DNA of 64,000 bases from Alkalihalobacterium alkalinitrilicum (lineage in GTDB: Bacteria; Bacillota; Bacilli; Bacillales; Bacillaceae_F). The stretch is taken from positions 4,106,519 to 4,170,518 of the forward strand of contig NZ_KV917368.1 of NCBI RefSeq assembly GCF_002019605.1. The letters are read 5' to 3'. A program made the translations under genes and the position numbers. Positions 15,943-24,666 of the stretch are shown here, in pieces. Each line of letters starts with the position of its first letter. Within the stretch, counting starts at the first letter, position 1. The notes beneath the pieces were generated by a model that had not been told where the DNA came from, searched no databases, and saw only the letters and a list, made by a program, of their open reading frames with translations.

Positions 15943-16392
15943 TTGTATATGTTAGAAAAAATCTATGAAAAAATCCCCTATGAACTGGTCGCTTACTGTT
16001 TCATGACCAACCACTTCCACCTCCAATTACGCTCCAAAGAAGCATCCATCTCAAAAGTCATGGCCCTGTTGAATAAACGGTATGCGAACTACTACAATAC
16101 AAAGTATCGTTTAACCGGTCACGTGTTGGAAAAGCGGTTTTTTTCAGAGGTCATCGAAGATGCGACAGGCATGCTTGAAGTGGCTCGTTATATTTTTTTA
16201 AATCCTGTGAAAGCACGGATGGTACGCTTCCCTGGACATTATCCATGGAGTAGCTTTCAGTTATACACCAACTCCAACATCCTTCCACCCTTATATATGG
16301 ATACTGAGCGTCTTTTAAACTATTTTCCTGGGCCTGCTGAAGAGAAAAGACGGCAGATAGTGGATTTTGTAAAGTCAGCAATTCGTTTCTGA
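15943..16392 (+). pseudogene. 5'-truncated RAYT transposase
   Basis: 149 residues begin inside the RAYT fold: KIPYELVAYCFMTNHFHLQL holds the HUH motif (HFH), then LTGHVLEKRFFSEVIEDATG, YIFLNPVKARMV and YPWSSFQLY. The first strand with the RGN motif is absent and upstream codons hit a TGA at 15928. Divergent from the RAYT at 6514, so it is a second lineage. A REP-like unit follows. Confidence 0.8.
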
Positions 16393-16393
16393 A

Positions 16394-16429
16394 GGATCTG
16401 ACCCCCACTGCGTTAAGGGGGACAGACCG
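16394..16429. repeat. REP-like repeat copy 5
   Basis: GGATCTGACCCCCACTGCG then TTAAGGGGGACAGACC: two opposed units forming a larger hairpin, located between convergent genes. Confidence 0.65.
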
Positions 16430-16435
16430 CTAACT

Positions 16436-17233
16436 CTAATTCACCGAATTTCCATCAATGACCGTTAATGTACCTTTGATATTTTCGTTATGAAAGCCGT
16501 GGTGTTCTTTGCACTCATAACTATACGTCCCTGGCTCTGGATTAATAATGATGAGTCCAGATCTCCCTCGTTCCATATGGACACTGGCGTTTAAATCAGG
16601 AAAGCTGAGTATATGACATTTGTTGTCGGACTGATTTTGTATGTGAAAAACAATAGGTTCCCCTGCCTTAACTTCCAATGTTGCTGGCTCCACCGAATCA
16701 GGTTTCATTACAATGGTTGGTAGTTGCTCTATTGTATTTCCGTTAATTCCAGAAACCCAATGAAGCTGGGAGTAAAAACTTATGAAAAGGCCCATAACTG
16801 TTGCTCCATAAAATAGTCCCTTGACCTTGGGGAGCCATGTAGGTGGCTCGTGACTGTCACGCAGATTAGAAATTAAACCTGTTAAAGAAAAAATGAATAT
16901 CCCTAAAACAAATATTGCACTTAGGAAACTAACACCCATATAAGGGTTGCTGGCTTCCATCATCGCATTGTATTCTGGGTCAATATTCCTGAACATAGAT
17001 ATTATCAAGGAAGGTACAGTAAGAATGCTAAATATAAATCCGTAAAGAATACCTATCGCTGGTATCCACTTCCCTTTTAATCGGAATAGCAGAAAAGCAA
17101 TAATGAGGCAAATTATTCCATTTATTACGTGAATAGGTGGAAAATGCCGTAAAACAATGGAACCTGCGAATAATATGGTAATAACTTGTAACAAAAGTAA
17201 TGTGGAAGCGAATTTTGTGTAACTATTGATCAT
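16436..17233 (-). CDS. Membrane protein with C-terminal cupredoxin-like domain
   Basis: 265 residues. Five or six hydrophobic segments fill the first 165 residues; the last 95 form a cupredoxin-like beta domain: EPATLEVKAGEPIVFHIQNQ, CHILSFPDLN supplying one histidine, and YECKEHHGFHNENIKG supplying Cys and His copper ligands. Related proteins sit near copper oxidases or heme-copper complexes; none is adjacent here. Probable copper-binding electron carrier or copper sensor on the outer face. A REP-like hairpin lies after its stop. Confidence 0.75.
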   Translation of the reverse strand: MINSYTKFASTLLLLQVITILFAGSIVLRHFPPIHVINGIICLIIAFLLFRLKGKWIPAIGILYGFIFSILTVPSLIISMFRNIDPEYNAMMEASNPYMGVSFLSAIFVLGIFIFSLTGLISNLRDSHEPPTWLPKVKGLFYGATVMGLFISFYSQLHWVSGINGNTIEQLPTIVMKPDSVEPATLEVKAGEPIVFHIQNQSDNKCHILSFPDLNASVHMERGRSGLIIINPEPGTYSYECKEHHGFHNENIKGTLTVIDGNSVN

Positions 17234-17300
17234 AAGCTTTCCTCCTCAATCGTTCCTTTTATATCATTTCTATATGCAAATGTATGGGAATATTCATTAC

Positions 17301-17327
17301 GTCACAGTGACAACCTGAAATTTGTCG
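17301..17327. repeat. TCACTGTGAC-family repeat, copy C4
   Basis: GTCACAGTGACAACCTGAAA then TTTGTCG: the TTTGTCGAA-tailed subtype. Confidence 0.55.
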
Positions 17328-17343
17328 TAGTCCTACTCTCCCA

Positions 17344-18192
17344 TCACCGTTTCTCCAACCACCGCCCCCAAGCTTTTCCTTCGAAAGTCATCCTGCGTTT
17401 TTCTATCGCTAATTTCCCAGCAACCGTCCCGTAAAAATACTGAATGAAACTCGTTTTTATGTAATTTTGCTTATACTTATAGATCGTTTCCTTGAACGCT
17501 TGGATGATTGGCGGGAGTAAGGTCTCGATCGGTTGTGCAAACTTCATGGAACGGTAAGCCATTGTGATTCGATCCCATAGGGAACAAATGTCTTTGGAGC
17601 GGTTAAAGAATGGCTTGACTGTTTTGACGAATGGTGTCGGGACATAGGACGGGACAAACGTATGATCAAGTTGTTCAAGTGTGGTTTCTGAATCTAGTTT
17701 TGATGATTGACGAAGATCTTTATCTTTATGTTCTTTAGTTTTTAATAGAGAAGCTTCCAGTGCCTTTTCGGGTGCTGGATGGCTTGGTGTATCTGGTTTT
17801 TTAGCTGCACGACGGTCTGTCAATTGTTGGTCCTGTGCTCTGTCAAAGGGGTGAAAGACATAGATGTTATGGGAAAATCCGCCTTGTTGACGAGTGGTAT
17901 GATGAATGCTAAGGATACCGAGTGTTTTTGCTTTTCTAAGCATGCGTTCAAAGGTAGAACGAGAGATGACGCCGTTATGAGTTTGGGCGGCTTGTACGAG
18001 TTTACAAATTCTCGCATTGCAGATCCCAGGTATTTTGACGCTGTATTGGATTAAGGTTAAAAGAGCGATCTTTTCTCCTTTTGTGAAGTGGTGTTCATAT
18101 TGTTTTCTTACAACTTTCATCGTTTCATTGAATAGTTTGACGGATTGGAACTTACTTAAGTGTACGAATTGGTCGATGTGGCCTGGTTTCAC
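17344..18192 (-). CDS. Winged-helix protein of unknown function (cassette copy 2)
   Basis: 282 residues, GTG start after AAGGAGG, closely similar to the protein at 9625 over its whole length. The winged helix (about 30-115) and the C-terminal helical block (SLWDRITMAYRSMKFAQPIE; AFKETIYKYKQNYIKTSFIQ) are nearly unchanged. Differences gather in the proline/charged linker (about 125-175). That pattern indicates selection on both domains. Third gene of the second Xre-ComK-like-HTH cassette. Confidence 0.75.
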   Translation of the reverse strand: MKPGHIDQFVHLSKFQSVKLFNETMKVVRKQYEHHFTKGEKIALLTLIQYSVKIPGICNARICKLVQAAQTHNGVISRSTFERMLRKAKTLGILSIHHTTRQQGGFSHNIYVFHPFDRAQDQQLTDRRAAKKPDTPSHPAPEKALEASLLKTKEHKDKDLRQSSKLDSETTLEQLDHTFVPSYVPTPFVKTVKPFFNRSKDICSLWDRITMAYRSMKFAQPIETLLPPIIQAFKETIYKYKQNYIKTSFIQYFYGTVAGKLAIEKRRMTFEGKAWGRWLEKR

Positions 18193-18232
18193 GGGGATGC
18201 CTCCTTGTTTCGATTGAAGTTGGAATGTTGGA

Positions 18233-18829
18233 TTAATAGGTAATATATGTTAGGGGTACAGGGTAGTGTTTTCTTTGGAGGTGTTGGATTGTCTTGTGGA
18301 TAAATTGTAGACAGAAAGACTTGCACCATTGGTTTATCGGTAGTGAGTTAGTTTTATGGATTGAATATTGTGGGAAGCGAGTAATGCAATACGACGTGCG
18401 CTGAAGTTGTTTTTCGATCGTATAGTAGGAGACGTGAAGTAATAGTTCTTTATTGTCTTTAAAGGTGATAATGGTGTGGGATGGAGCGTCGGGATGGCGT
18501 TGAATCGACTTGACGTGATAATAGAAAAGCCAGTGACATTCGTGCAGCTTCGGGGAATGAGTCGGAAACGCATAAATTTGTTTGTGTGGAATCACAGGGA
18601 TGGGAACTTTATTGTTGACCCCTGTTTTATGGGAAACTGCTGCACGTCTCCCGTTGAAGTCCGCACCGCCTTCTAAACAAGCTTCTTTAATGAGCTGGAG
18701 CGGAGTCTTTCTGACATAAAAGCGTTGGTCTTTTTCCCAGACGATCGTTTGGTAGTCGGTGTGATAAGCGGGGATAAGGGCAGCGGTGGCTTTGTTGATT
18801 TCGTAATGATCGAGGATGATATCATTCAT
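18233..18829 (-). CDS. ComK-like competence transcription factor, full length (copy 2)
   Basis: 198 residues, matching the length of classical ComK (about 190). The same motifs as copy 1 are present: TPLQLIKEACLEGGADFNGR, VPIPVIPHKQIYAFPTHSP and VSYYTIEKQLQRTSYCITRF. It adds a C-terminal stretch CKSFCLQFIHKTIQHLQRKH absent from copy 1. In B. subtilis the C-terminal part of ComK supports multimer formation and activation, so this copy is the better candidate for an active regulator. The gap to the winged-helix gene is only 40 bases, consistent with an operon. Confidence 0.87.
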   Translation of the reverse strand: MNDIILDHYEINKATAALIPAYHTDYQTIVWEKDQRFYVRKTPLQLIKEACLEGGADFNGRRAAVSHKTGVNNKVPIPVIPHKQIYAFPTHSPKLHECHWLFYYHVKSIQRHPDAPSHTIITFKDNKELLLHVSYYTIEKQLQRTSYCITRFPQYSIHKTNSLPINQWCKSFCLQFIHKTIQHLQRKHYPVPLTYITY

Positions 18830-18962
18830 TTTTAGTGGGCTCCTTTATTAGAGGGATTTTATGGAACTGATTTCATTCGTGCAAGTGAGGGTTTTTTTGA
18901 GGGACTGTTGTAGAGAAGGAACAAGAAGGGTTATTTTAGTTTATTAAGGTATTGTGGTCCAT

Positions 18963-19259
18963 CTAGTGATCTGGTAAATTTTTTTGTAAATACTCATCTA
19001 CTTTTTCTTCAGTATCTTTATATAAGGAGTTCATATCGAGGCCGAGCGCTCGAGAGACCTTGAACAAAATAAAGTGAGACGCTGTGACTTCAGGACGTTC
19101 AATGCGACCGTAATAGGCACGAGTGATATTAGCTCTAAAAGCTATTTCAGCGGCTGAAAGTTTAAGTTTCTTTCGTTGAGCCCTAATTGTCTCTCCTATG
19201 ATTTTGTTTACATTCGTCTCTAGCGTTACATCTTCTGGCGATTTTTTTCCTTCTTTCAA
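18963..19259 (-). CDS. Xre-family regulator (cassette copy 2)
   Basis: 98 residues, TTG start after AAGGGG, one HTH_3 domain (about 18-75: GETIRAQRKKLKLSAAEIAF; RANITRAYYGRIERPEVTAS). It holds the same place as the Xre at 11273 but is clearly divergent in sequence, so each cassette may have its own switch. Confidence 0.85.
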   Translation of the reverse strand: MKEGKKSPEDVTLETNVNKIIGETIRAQRKKLKLSAAEIAFRANITRAYYGRIERPEVTASHFILFKVSRALGLDMNSLYKDTEEKVDEYLQKNLPDH

Positions 19260-19429
19260 CGTTCATGCCCCTTTTTACCTACTATAATCAGGTATAACAA
19301 AGGGCTTTACGACGTACGATCGATAGCAAAATGGAAAAATAGAATTTTTTTAAGCAGCCGATATCTCAAATCATTGCAGCTAAAGAAATAATGTCGGTTT
19401 CTATCAGGCTTTATGCAAATGAGAATCGG

Positions 19430-19462
19430 TCACTGTGACACCTCGAATAATATTGTTTCACG
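19430..19462. repeat. TCACTGTGAC-family repeat, copy C5
   Basis: TCACTGTGACACCTCGAATA then ATATTGTTTCACG, joined directly to composite repeat copy B. Confidence 0.7.
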
Positions 19463-19596
19463 TTGGTGTAAGGAATTTTTATCTAGGTGAAGTGAGGTCT
19501 GTCCTTACTGTGTAGATGAATAATGAGAGTGGGTGGAATGTGAACTTTATCTCCCTACAAGGTAATGGCGACTAGGGTTTGAATTCAGGACGAAGT
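19457..19596. repeat. Composite non-coding repeat, copy B
   Basis: Second copy of the block at 15741-15877: GTTGGTGTAAGGAATTT, CCTTACTGTGTAGATGAATA, GGAATGTGAACTTTA, TCAGGACGAAGT. Bounded on both sides by TCACTGTGAC-family units (19430 and 19606), so this may be the complete element. Confidence 0.65.
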
Positions 19597-19605
19597 AAGT
19601 TGAGT

Positions 19606-19720
19606 GTCACTGTGTGACTACCCGAAGTTTGTCGAAATAGTTTGGGTATCTCATTCTGGTAGGACAATTCAAAGGGCAAATTCTATTCATAGTTTACGAA
19701 AGCCCGCACCTTTTACTGCA
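19606..19720. repeat. TCACTGTGAC-family unit plus CAATTCAAAGG block
   Basis: GTCACTGTGTGACTACCCG then AAGTTTGTCGAAATAG, followed by GACAATTCAAAGGGCAAATT and CTATTCATAGTTTA. The second part recurs at 62639-62690, also downstream of a TTTGTCGAA unit, so the family may be fragments of a larger element. Confidence 0.6.
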
Positions 19721-19844
19721 TTCTCGTTAGTTTTTATTTAAGTTTAAGGAAAGGAAATTTACTAAGAAATATCCTACCTGAAACCCCAAACCAATTTATC
19801 CTTCCTAACATAAGATGAAATAATACTAAAACCAAGGTGATTAA

Positions 19845-20579
19845 ATGAAGTGTAGATGCCATGATTATACTAATCAAATCATTAATTTAGAGAAGATACT
19901 AGATAGTATTGAGATTTCATTAAAAAACAAAAGTGGTTTGTCTTTGGTGAGATTTGGACATGGGGAAATTTCATACCTTAGTTGGCCGTTTAATCGAGAA
20001 CTTGTCCAACATTTTCATTATTGGAGTCAATATGCTGGCTTTCGTGAACCACCAAAAAAGATTTATCCAAAATTACTCGAAGCGCTAAGACAAACTGACA
20101 TTGCTGGACTTCCTCCAGAGGATGATTGGGATAACCCTATTTGGGATGACCGAATGTGTAAAGTTCTACACTATTTTAATATTTCACCGAAAAAAGTTTG
20201 TTCATCCTGGCTTCCGCAGGAGTTGATTCCAGTTGAGAGATTTTGGGAGATTTTAAGAGGGTATAAAATTAGTATAGTCGGCCGTCGAGCCAAAGAAGGA
20301 GTTAAAGCTTTTAATAAACAAGGTGTTGAGGTTACTAACACTATTAGTCTTGAGCCAGGTGAAGAAAAGAAAGTTCATTCCTATCTTTGCAGCAAAAATA
20401 ATTGGGATATTACTCTTGTATCAGCAGGATTCCCTGGGAAGCTAGTTACGCCGAAATTATCAAAATCATCAAAACGAATTGTGATAGATTTTGGCCATGC
20501 CTTAGATCAACTAATTGAAGGTGATGAAGTTGATTGGAAACTAATCATATCTATATGGAAAAAAGATAATTTAAAGTAA
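19845..20579 (+). CDS. GT-D-fold glycosyltransferase-like protein
   Basis: 244 residues. GLSLVRFGHGEISYLSW near residue 30 matches the (S/V)RFGDGE signature of the GT-D fold (formerly DUF1792), and YKISIVGRRAKEGVKAFNKQ plus the DFGHALDQL end fit the Rossmann-like core. Such transferases modify surface polysaccharides or glycoproteins. Here the usual D in RFGDGE is H. It is the first gene of a glycan island that continues with an FkbM methyltransferase and two transferases on the other strand. Confidence 0.75.
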   Translation: MKCRCHDYTNQIINLEKILDSIEISLKNKSGLSLVRFGHGEISYLSWPFNRELVQHFHYWSQYAGFREPPKKIYPKLLEALRQTDIAGLPPEDDWDNPIWDDRMCKVLHYFNISPKKVCSSWLPQELIPVERFWEILRGYKISIVGRRAKEGVKAFNKQGVEVTNTISLEPGEEKKVHSYLCSKNNWDITLVSAGFPGKLVTPKLSKSSKRIVIDFGHALDQLIEGDEVDWKLIISIWKKDNLK

Positions 20580-20905
20580 ACCACTAATATTAAATTAGGG
20601 ACTGGAGCGTATTAATATTACCCTTTTTAACTTTTCGATTCCCTTATTCGATAATCATTCCTGTATTGACTAAGCATTATTACACACTGAAAAGTTGATT
20701 ATTTATCTATGTCAGACAAACATGCTCTGAATATAATATCTCAAGAAAATTGTAATTTCATAACTCGGTTTATTGAGAATGCATTATACCGTTTTATTAA
20801 GAAGGAACTTAGTGGGATGTCAAGTAAAACTATTATTATATATCTAACTCTTCCTCATTTCTTATCCTTAAGAAACTTGTTAAGAGTATACAAGGAGTGA
20901 ACTTG
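20580..20905. other. Gap between GT-D and FkbM genes
   Basis: 326 bases. A 63-codon frame (20709-20900) is present but has no ribosome site and no recognised family. I see no terminator, and the AAGGAG for the FkbM gene lies at its end. Confidence 0.35.
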
Positions 20906-21679
20906 GTGAAAAAAAAGATTGCAAAGCAAGTCAAAGTATCCCTTGTCAACTCCAAAGGGGATACTTTTCGAATGACTCTGCAAAGACCTGGGTATATTGA
21001 GGATATGATTCACAAGCACGGATCATGGGAACCTCATCTTTCAGATTTTCTTAGTAAATTTATTTCAGATGGTAGCGTATTTTTGGATATCGGTGCTAAC
21101 ATAGGATATCACAGTCTTTACTTGGCAAGTCTTTATTCAAATGCAACGGTTATGAGCTTCGAACCGCACCCTAAAATCTATCAACAGTTGAGTCGAAATG
21201 TAGAGATTAATAAATTTAAAAATGTGCTTGTTTATAACAAGGCAGTGGGTGATACAAAAGGGAGCGTAGATTTTTATATGCAAGATATTTTCAACTATAA
21301 CCGAGGCTTATCATGCATTAATTATGATTCAAGTATCGGAAATAAAATTAAGAAGATTAAAGTTGATATTGTTGCATTGGACGAATTTTTAAATGAGGAC
21401 ATTAAAAAGAAAGTTCGTGTACTAAAAATTGATACACAAGGTTATGAATATCATGTTCTTCAAGGTGCATTGAATTTATTACAAAAGTCTCAACCCGTCA
21501 TTGCATTTGAACTTCATCATAACACTGGACCTCAACTTGAAGATATTTTGAAACTTATTCCTAATTACAACGTTTATAAAATTGAGCCATGGAGCGGAGA
21601 AGTCCGTAAGGTAAAAGAGCCAGATCCCCCTAATTTTGCAAACGATTATATATGTGTTCCTCATACTTTGGATGTTTAG
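20906..21679 (+). CDS. FkbM-family SAM methyltransferase
   Basis: About 257 residues. Motif I VFLDIGANIGYHSLYLA (SAM loop), SFEPHPKIYQQLSRNVEIN for the ribose-binding acidic residue, and RVLKIDTQGYEYHVLQGALN define the FkbM type, which O-methylates sugars or glycan-like substrates. I choose GTG 20906, eight bases after AAGGAG; the GTG at 20897 overlaps that site. The partner sugar is unknown; the flanking glycosyltransferases suggest a surface or spore glycan. Confidence 0.88.
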   Translation: MKKKIAKQVKVSLVNSKGDTFRMTLQRPGYIEDMIHKHGSWEPHLSDFLSKFISDGSVFLDIGANIGYHSLYLASLYSNATVMSFEPHPKIYQQLSRNVEINKFKNVLVYNKAVGDTKGSVDFYMQDIFNYNRGLSCINYDSSIGNKIKKIKVDIVALDEFLNEDIKKKVRVLKIDTQGYEYHVLQGALNLLQKSQPVIAFELHHNTGPQLEDILKLIPNYNVYKIEPWSGEVRKVKEPDPPNFANDYICVPHTLDV

Positions 21680-21810
21680 CCAAAGCCCATTATGAGAATA
21701 TAATAAAAGGCTAGGGGGTGAGACCCGCTTTGTTATCTACGACAGTTGTCTAGAGTTTCAAACGTAGACAATTCCTCTAATAGTGGGGTGGGCAGAACCC
21801 ATTATCAAAG

Positions 21811-21887
21811 CCGCAGAAATTAAATAGAAAAATAGCGGGATCAGACCTCTTAATTATTAGAAATCTGTCCCGCTATTTTTCATGAGG
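21811..21887. repeat. AAATAGCGGGA hairpin repeat, copy 1
   Basis: CCGCAGAAATTAAATAG then AAAAATAGCGGGATCAGA pairing with TCTGTCCCGCTATTTTT. It recurs at 40564-40638. The stem with T run could also end the FkbM transcript. Confidence 0.65.
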
Positions 21888-22144
21888 AGATTCGGGGTGA
21901 GATCCACTCTTGGAAATCCGATATCCAAATCCTCTTCCCTGTTGCAATATTTTTTGGTTTTCTTTATCAAACTTTGTCCCGATTAAATCTTTTTCTCTTT
22001 AAGAAATTACATGGTCAACGCTGAATTGCAGGGCTGCTTTTTTAAATTGTTATTGAGCCTTATAGAAACTTGGACTTAGTACTGCTGACTAAATAAATCA
22101 GAAACTTGATCTCCCTTCTTAAATTTAATATTTATATAATTACT

Positions 22145-23560
22145 CACTAGTGTTGCATTAAAAGAAACGAAATATTTAAAATACTATAAATCTTCAATTA
22201 TTGATTGATTTGGATACAAAAAAATCCTTTACAATGGAAGTACAGGTGGTTCCTGTCCAAATCCAAAAGTAAAGGATATCAGCTATGGACAAGAATACAC
22301 GATTATCTTCATTTGGTAAATGGGTTGCGCCCATAAATATAAAACTTTTTGATGAACAAGTTGAAAAGTATCAACTTGATAAGTACACAAAGAAGCTAAA
22401 AACACTCTCTTTTACTAAGCTTTTTCTTTATGCTCACTTAAATCAAATGGAAAGTCTCCATGATCTTAATACAGCACTGGCTGATGAGAAGTTACAGAAA
22501 GAACTTGGATTTAAATCAATCAGTGTCTCTCAGCTTTCTCGTAAGAATAGAGCGATAGACCCTGAGTTTTTATCAACTATCTTTCTTGAACTTGTACGTC
22601 TGATTCACCTCAAGACAGAAAAACGAAAAGCCATCCGACCGATTAAAATCATTGACTCTAGTACGATGCCACTCAATCTTACTCGTTGTCAGTGGGCCAA
22701 ATTTCGAAAGACTAAAGCTGGCGTAAAACTTCACCTTAGGTTAGTTTACGTGGATCAGGAATTGGCATACCCAGAAAAAGCCATTATCACAGATGCTTCG
22801 GAACACGACCGAAACCAACTTGAAATACTCGTTGATGATAAAGACGCCATGTACGTGTTTGACCGCGGGTATGTTGATTATGAACGATTTGATCGTTATA
22901 CAGATGATGGTATCTTTTTCCTATCCAGACTAAAGAAAAACGCAGTTATTCGAGAGATTGAAACGTTTAACATTCCAGAAGGTAGCCCAGTAACATCAGA
23001 CAAAATGGCCTATATCGGCACAACACAAAAGCGATGTGAAAATGTGTTTCGTATTATTGAAACCGTTGATTCAAAAGGACAATTACTACGCTTGATTACC
23101 AATCGCTTCGATTTAACAGCTGAAGAAATTGGAGATCTATACCGTTCAAGGTGGGCAATTGAGCTCTTTTTCAAATGGTTAAAACAGCACGTAAAAATTA
23201 AAACTTTTTTTGGTTATAGTGAAGAAGCAGTTCACAATCAACTGTTTTTAGGACTGATTACGTACTGCCTTAGTGTACTTATCCAACTAGAAATCAAAAG
23301 TAAGCAAACACTTTTACAGATCACTCGATGGTTGAAGAGAACTTTATGGCGGCCAGTCCATGTATGGTTCAGTTATATTAGTCCCAAAGGGATTCCGTAA
23401 GAACTTTACTAGCTGACCGTCACTTAAGAACTAAATGTATAATTTTACCAAATGGACAGTACCACCTTTCGCTTGGTGTTGTCTTTTTAGCTCATTTGCC
23501 ACGAAGTGCAAAATACAGAATATTCTAACTTATAGAATGCAGTTTTATGCAACACTAGTG
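22145..23560 (+). mobile_element. Intact IS4-family insertion sequence with 9-bp target duplication
   Basis: Ends CACTAGTGTTGCATTAAAA and the complement of CACTAGTGTTGCATAAAAC are the terminal inverted repeats. The host sequence ATAATTACT flanks both sides (22136-22144 and 23561-23569), a 9-bp target duplication. Length 1,416. It contains one full transposase gene. It landed between the FkbM gene and the GT4 gene and looks recent. Confidence 0.93.
22285..23400 (+). CDS. IS4-family DDE transposase
   Basis: 371 residues. IIDSSTMPLNL gives the first catalytic Asp, YVFDRGYVDYERFD the second (DRGY motif), and YRSRWAIELFFKWLKQHVKI the Y-(2)-R-(3)-E-(6)-K signature of IS4 elements. The KAGVKLHLRLVY segment is typical. 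No frameshift seen, so the element is probably active. Confidence 0.95.
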   Translation: MDKNTRLSSFGKWVAPINIKLFDEQVEKYQLDKYTKKLKTLSFTKLFLYAHLNQMESLHDLNTALADEKLQKELGFKSISVSQLSRKNRAIDPEFLSTIFLELVRLIHLKTEKRKAIRPIKIIDSSTMPLNLTRCQWAKFRKTKAGVKLHLRLVYVDQELAYPEKAIITDASEHDRNQLEILVDDKDAMYVFDRGYVDYERFDRYTDDGIFFLSRLKKNAVIREIETFNIPEGSPVTSDKMAYIGTTQKRCENVFRIIETVDSKGQLLRLITNRFDLTAEEIGDLYRSRWAIELFFKWLKQHVKIKTFFGYSEEAVHNQLFLGLITYCLSVLIQLEIKSKQTLLQITRWLKRTLWRPVHVWFSYISPKGIP

Positions 23561-23633
23561 ATAATTACTATAATGGTGATTTCTAGGTTATTTATTTAAA
23601 TTAGTTCTTAATGGTTTTTACAATTTTAGTTTC

Positions 23634-24599
23634 CTAAAAATTAGTTCGATTTTCAGTTATAATTTTTTCATAAATCTCGATATAACGATCAGCCATCAAT
23701 TTCCTACTAAAATTACTGATGGCGTAATCCCTCATTTGTTTAGGTGTTGGTAGATTTTCGTACTTAACTTTTTCAACCATTTCTTCAATGGTTTTGCAAA
23801 CTAAATCTGGAAAACCAGCCAGAACTTCTTTGACTGCACCATTATCCAATGCAATTACAGGTGTTCCACAAACCATAGCTTCAATCATAACAAGACCAAA
23901 AGCCTCATATAATGTTGGAAAAATGAGACATCTTGCATTTTTTAATAAATCGATTCTGTCTCTTCCTCCAACTTCTCCAACATAACTAATATTTCGATTA
24001 TTTTTAATATATGGTTCGACATTTTTTATAAAATACTCACTATCGTCAATTGGACCTGCAATTATTAACTTTTGTTTTGAAAGTTCTGCTATCTTAAGAG
24101 CATGGTGTACGCCCTTATCTTTACAAACTCGACCTAGAAAAAGTAAGAAATCCTGTTTATGATCACAAAATTCAAAATCTGTTGGATTAATTCCGTTATG
24201 AATATAAGTTCCTTTCCCTTTTCCTAGTAAATCAAGCATAGTGTTACTAACAAAGATGGGATATTTAACGACTTCAGTATACCACCAAACATGGATGGTA
24301 CTTACAGTAGGGATAGGCAAATTTAACTTGCTTATTACAGAATCATGGGTATGATCATGTATTAAGTCAATATCACCTGGTAATGTATTTTTTACAAATT
24401 CTACTATTTTCCTTGGATTTCCAATATGATTGTATGGTAAAATCTTTGCGCTACTATGACTCCCTTTAAGAGCATAGAGAATTACATCATGACCTCTTTC
24501 CATAAGCTCTTCACTAAGGTCATAGACAACTCTTTCTATTCCCCCATATTTTTGAGGTGGAGTGGTGAGGTAATCAGGGGCAACCTGAACTATTTTCAT
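23634..24599 (-). CDS. GT4-family glycosyltransferase
   Basis: 321 residues of GT-B architecture. N-terminal MKIVQVAPDYLTTPPQKYGG with the acceptor-side GGIERVVYDLSEEL, then LLFLGRVCKDKGVHHALKIA opening the nucleotide-sugar domain, and the EX7E motif in FPTLYEAFGLVMIEAMVCGT. Slightly short for GT4 but complete. It lies 67 bases after the gene at 24667 on the same strand, so a two-gene operon. Confidence 0.9.
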   Translation of the reverse strand: MKIVQVAPDYLTTPPQKYGGIERVVYDLSEELMERGHDVILYALKGSHSSAKILPYNHIGNPRKIVEFVKNTLPGDIDLIHDHTHDSVISKLNLPIPTVSTIHVWWYTEVVKYPIFVSNTMLDLLGKGKGTYIHNGINPTDFEFCDHKQDFLLFLGRVCKDKGVHHALKIAELSKQKLIIAGPIDDSEYFIKNVEPYIKNNRNISYVGEVGGRDRIDLLKNARCLIFPTLYEAFGLVMIEAMVCGTPVIALDNGAVKEVLAGFPDLVCKTIEEMVEKVKYENLPTPKQMRDYAISNFSRKLMADRYIEIYEKIITENRTNF

Positions 24600-24666
24600 G
24601 GATTCTACTTCCTTTCAAAAATTACTAAACAAACTACAAAATCGAAAACACTTCAAGTTTTTATGA

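Noticed and set aside
9625-19259. Integrated plasmid carrying the Xre/ComK/HTH cassettes
   Set aside because: The winged helix resembles replication initiators, but there is no relaxase, partition gene or integrase in the window, so the idea is unsupported.
20709-20900. 63-codon frame upstream of the FkbM gene
   Set aside because: No ribosome site, no recognisable family, composition not clearly coding.
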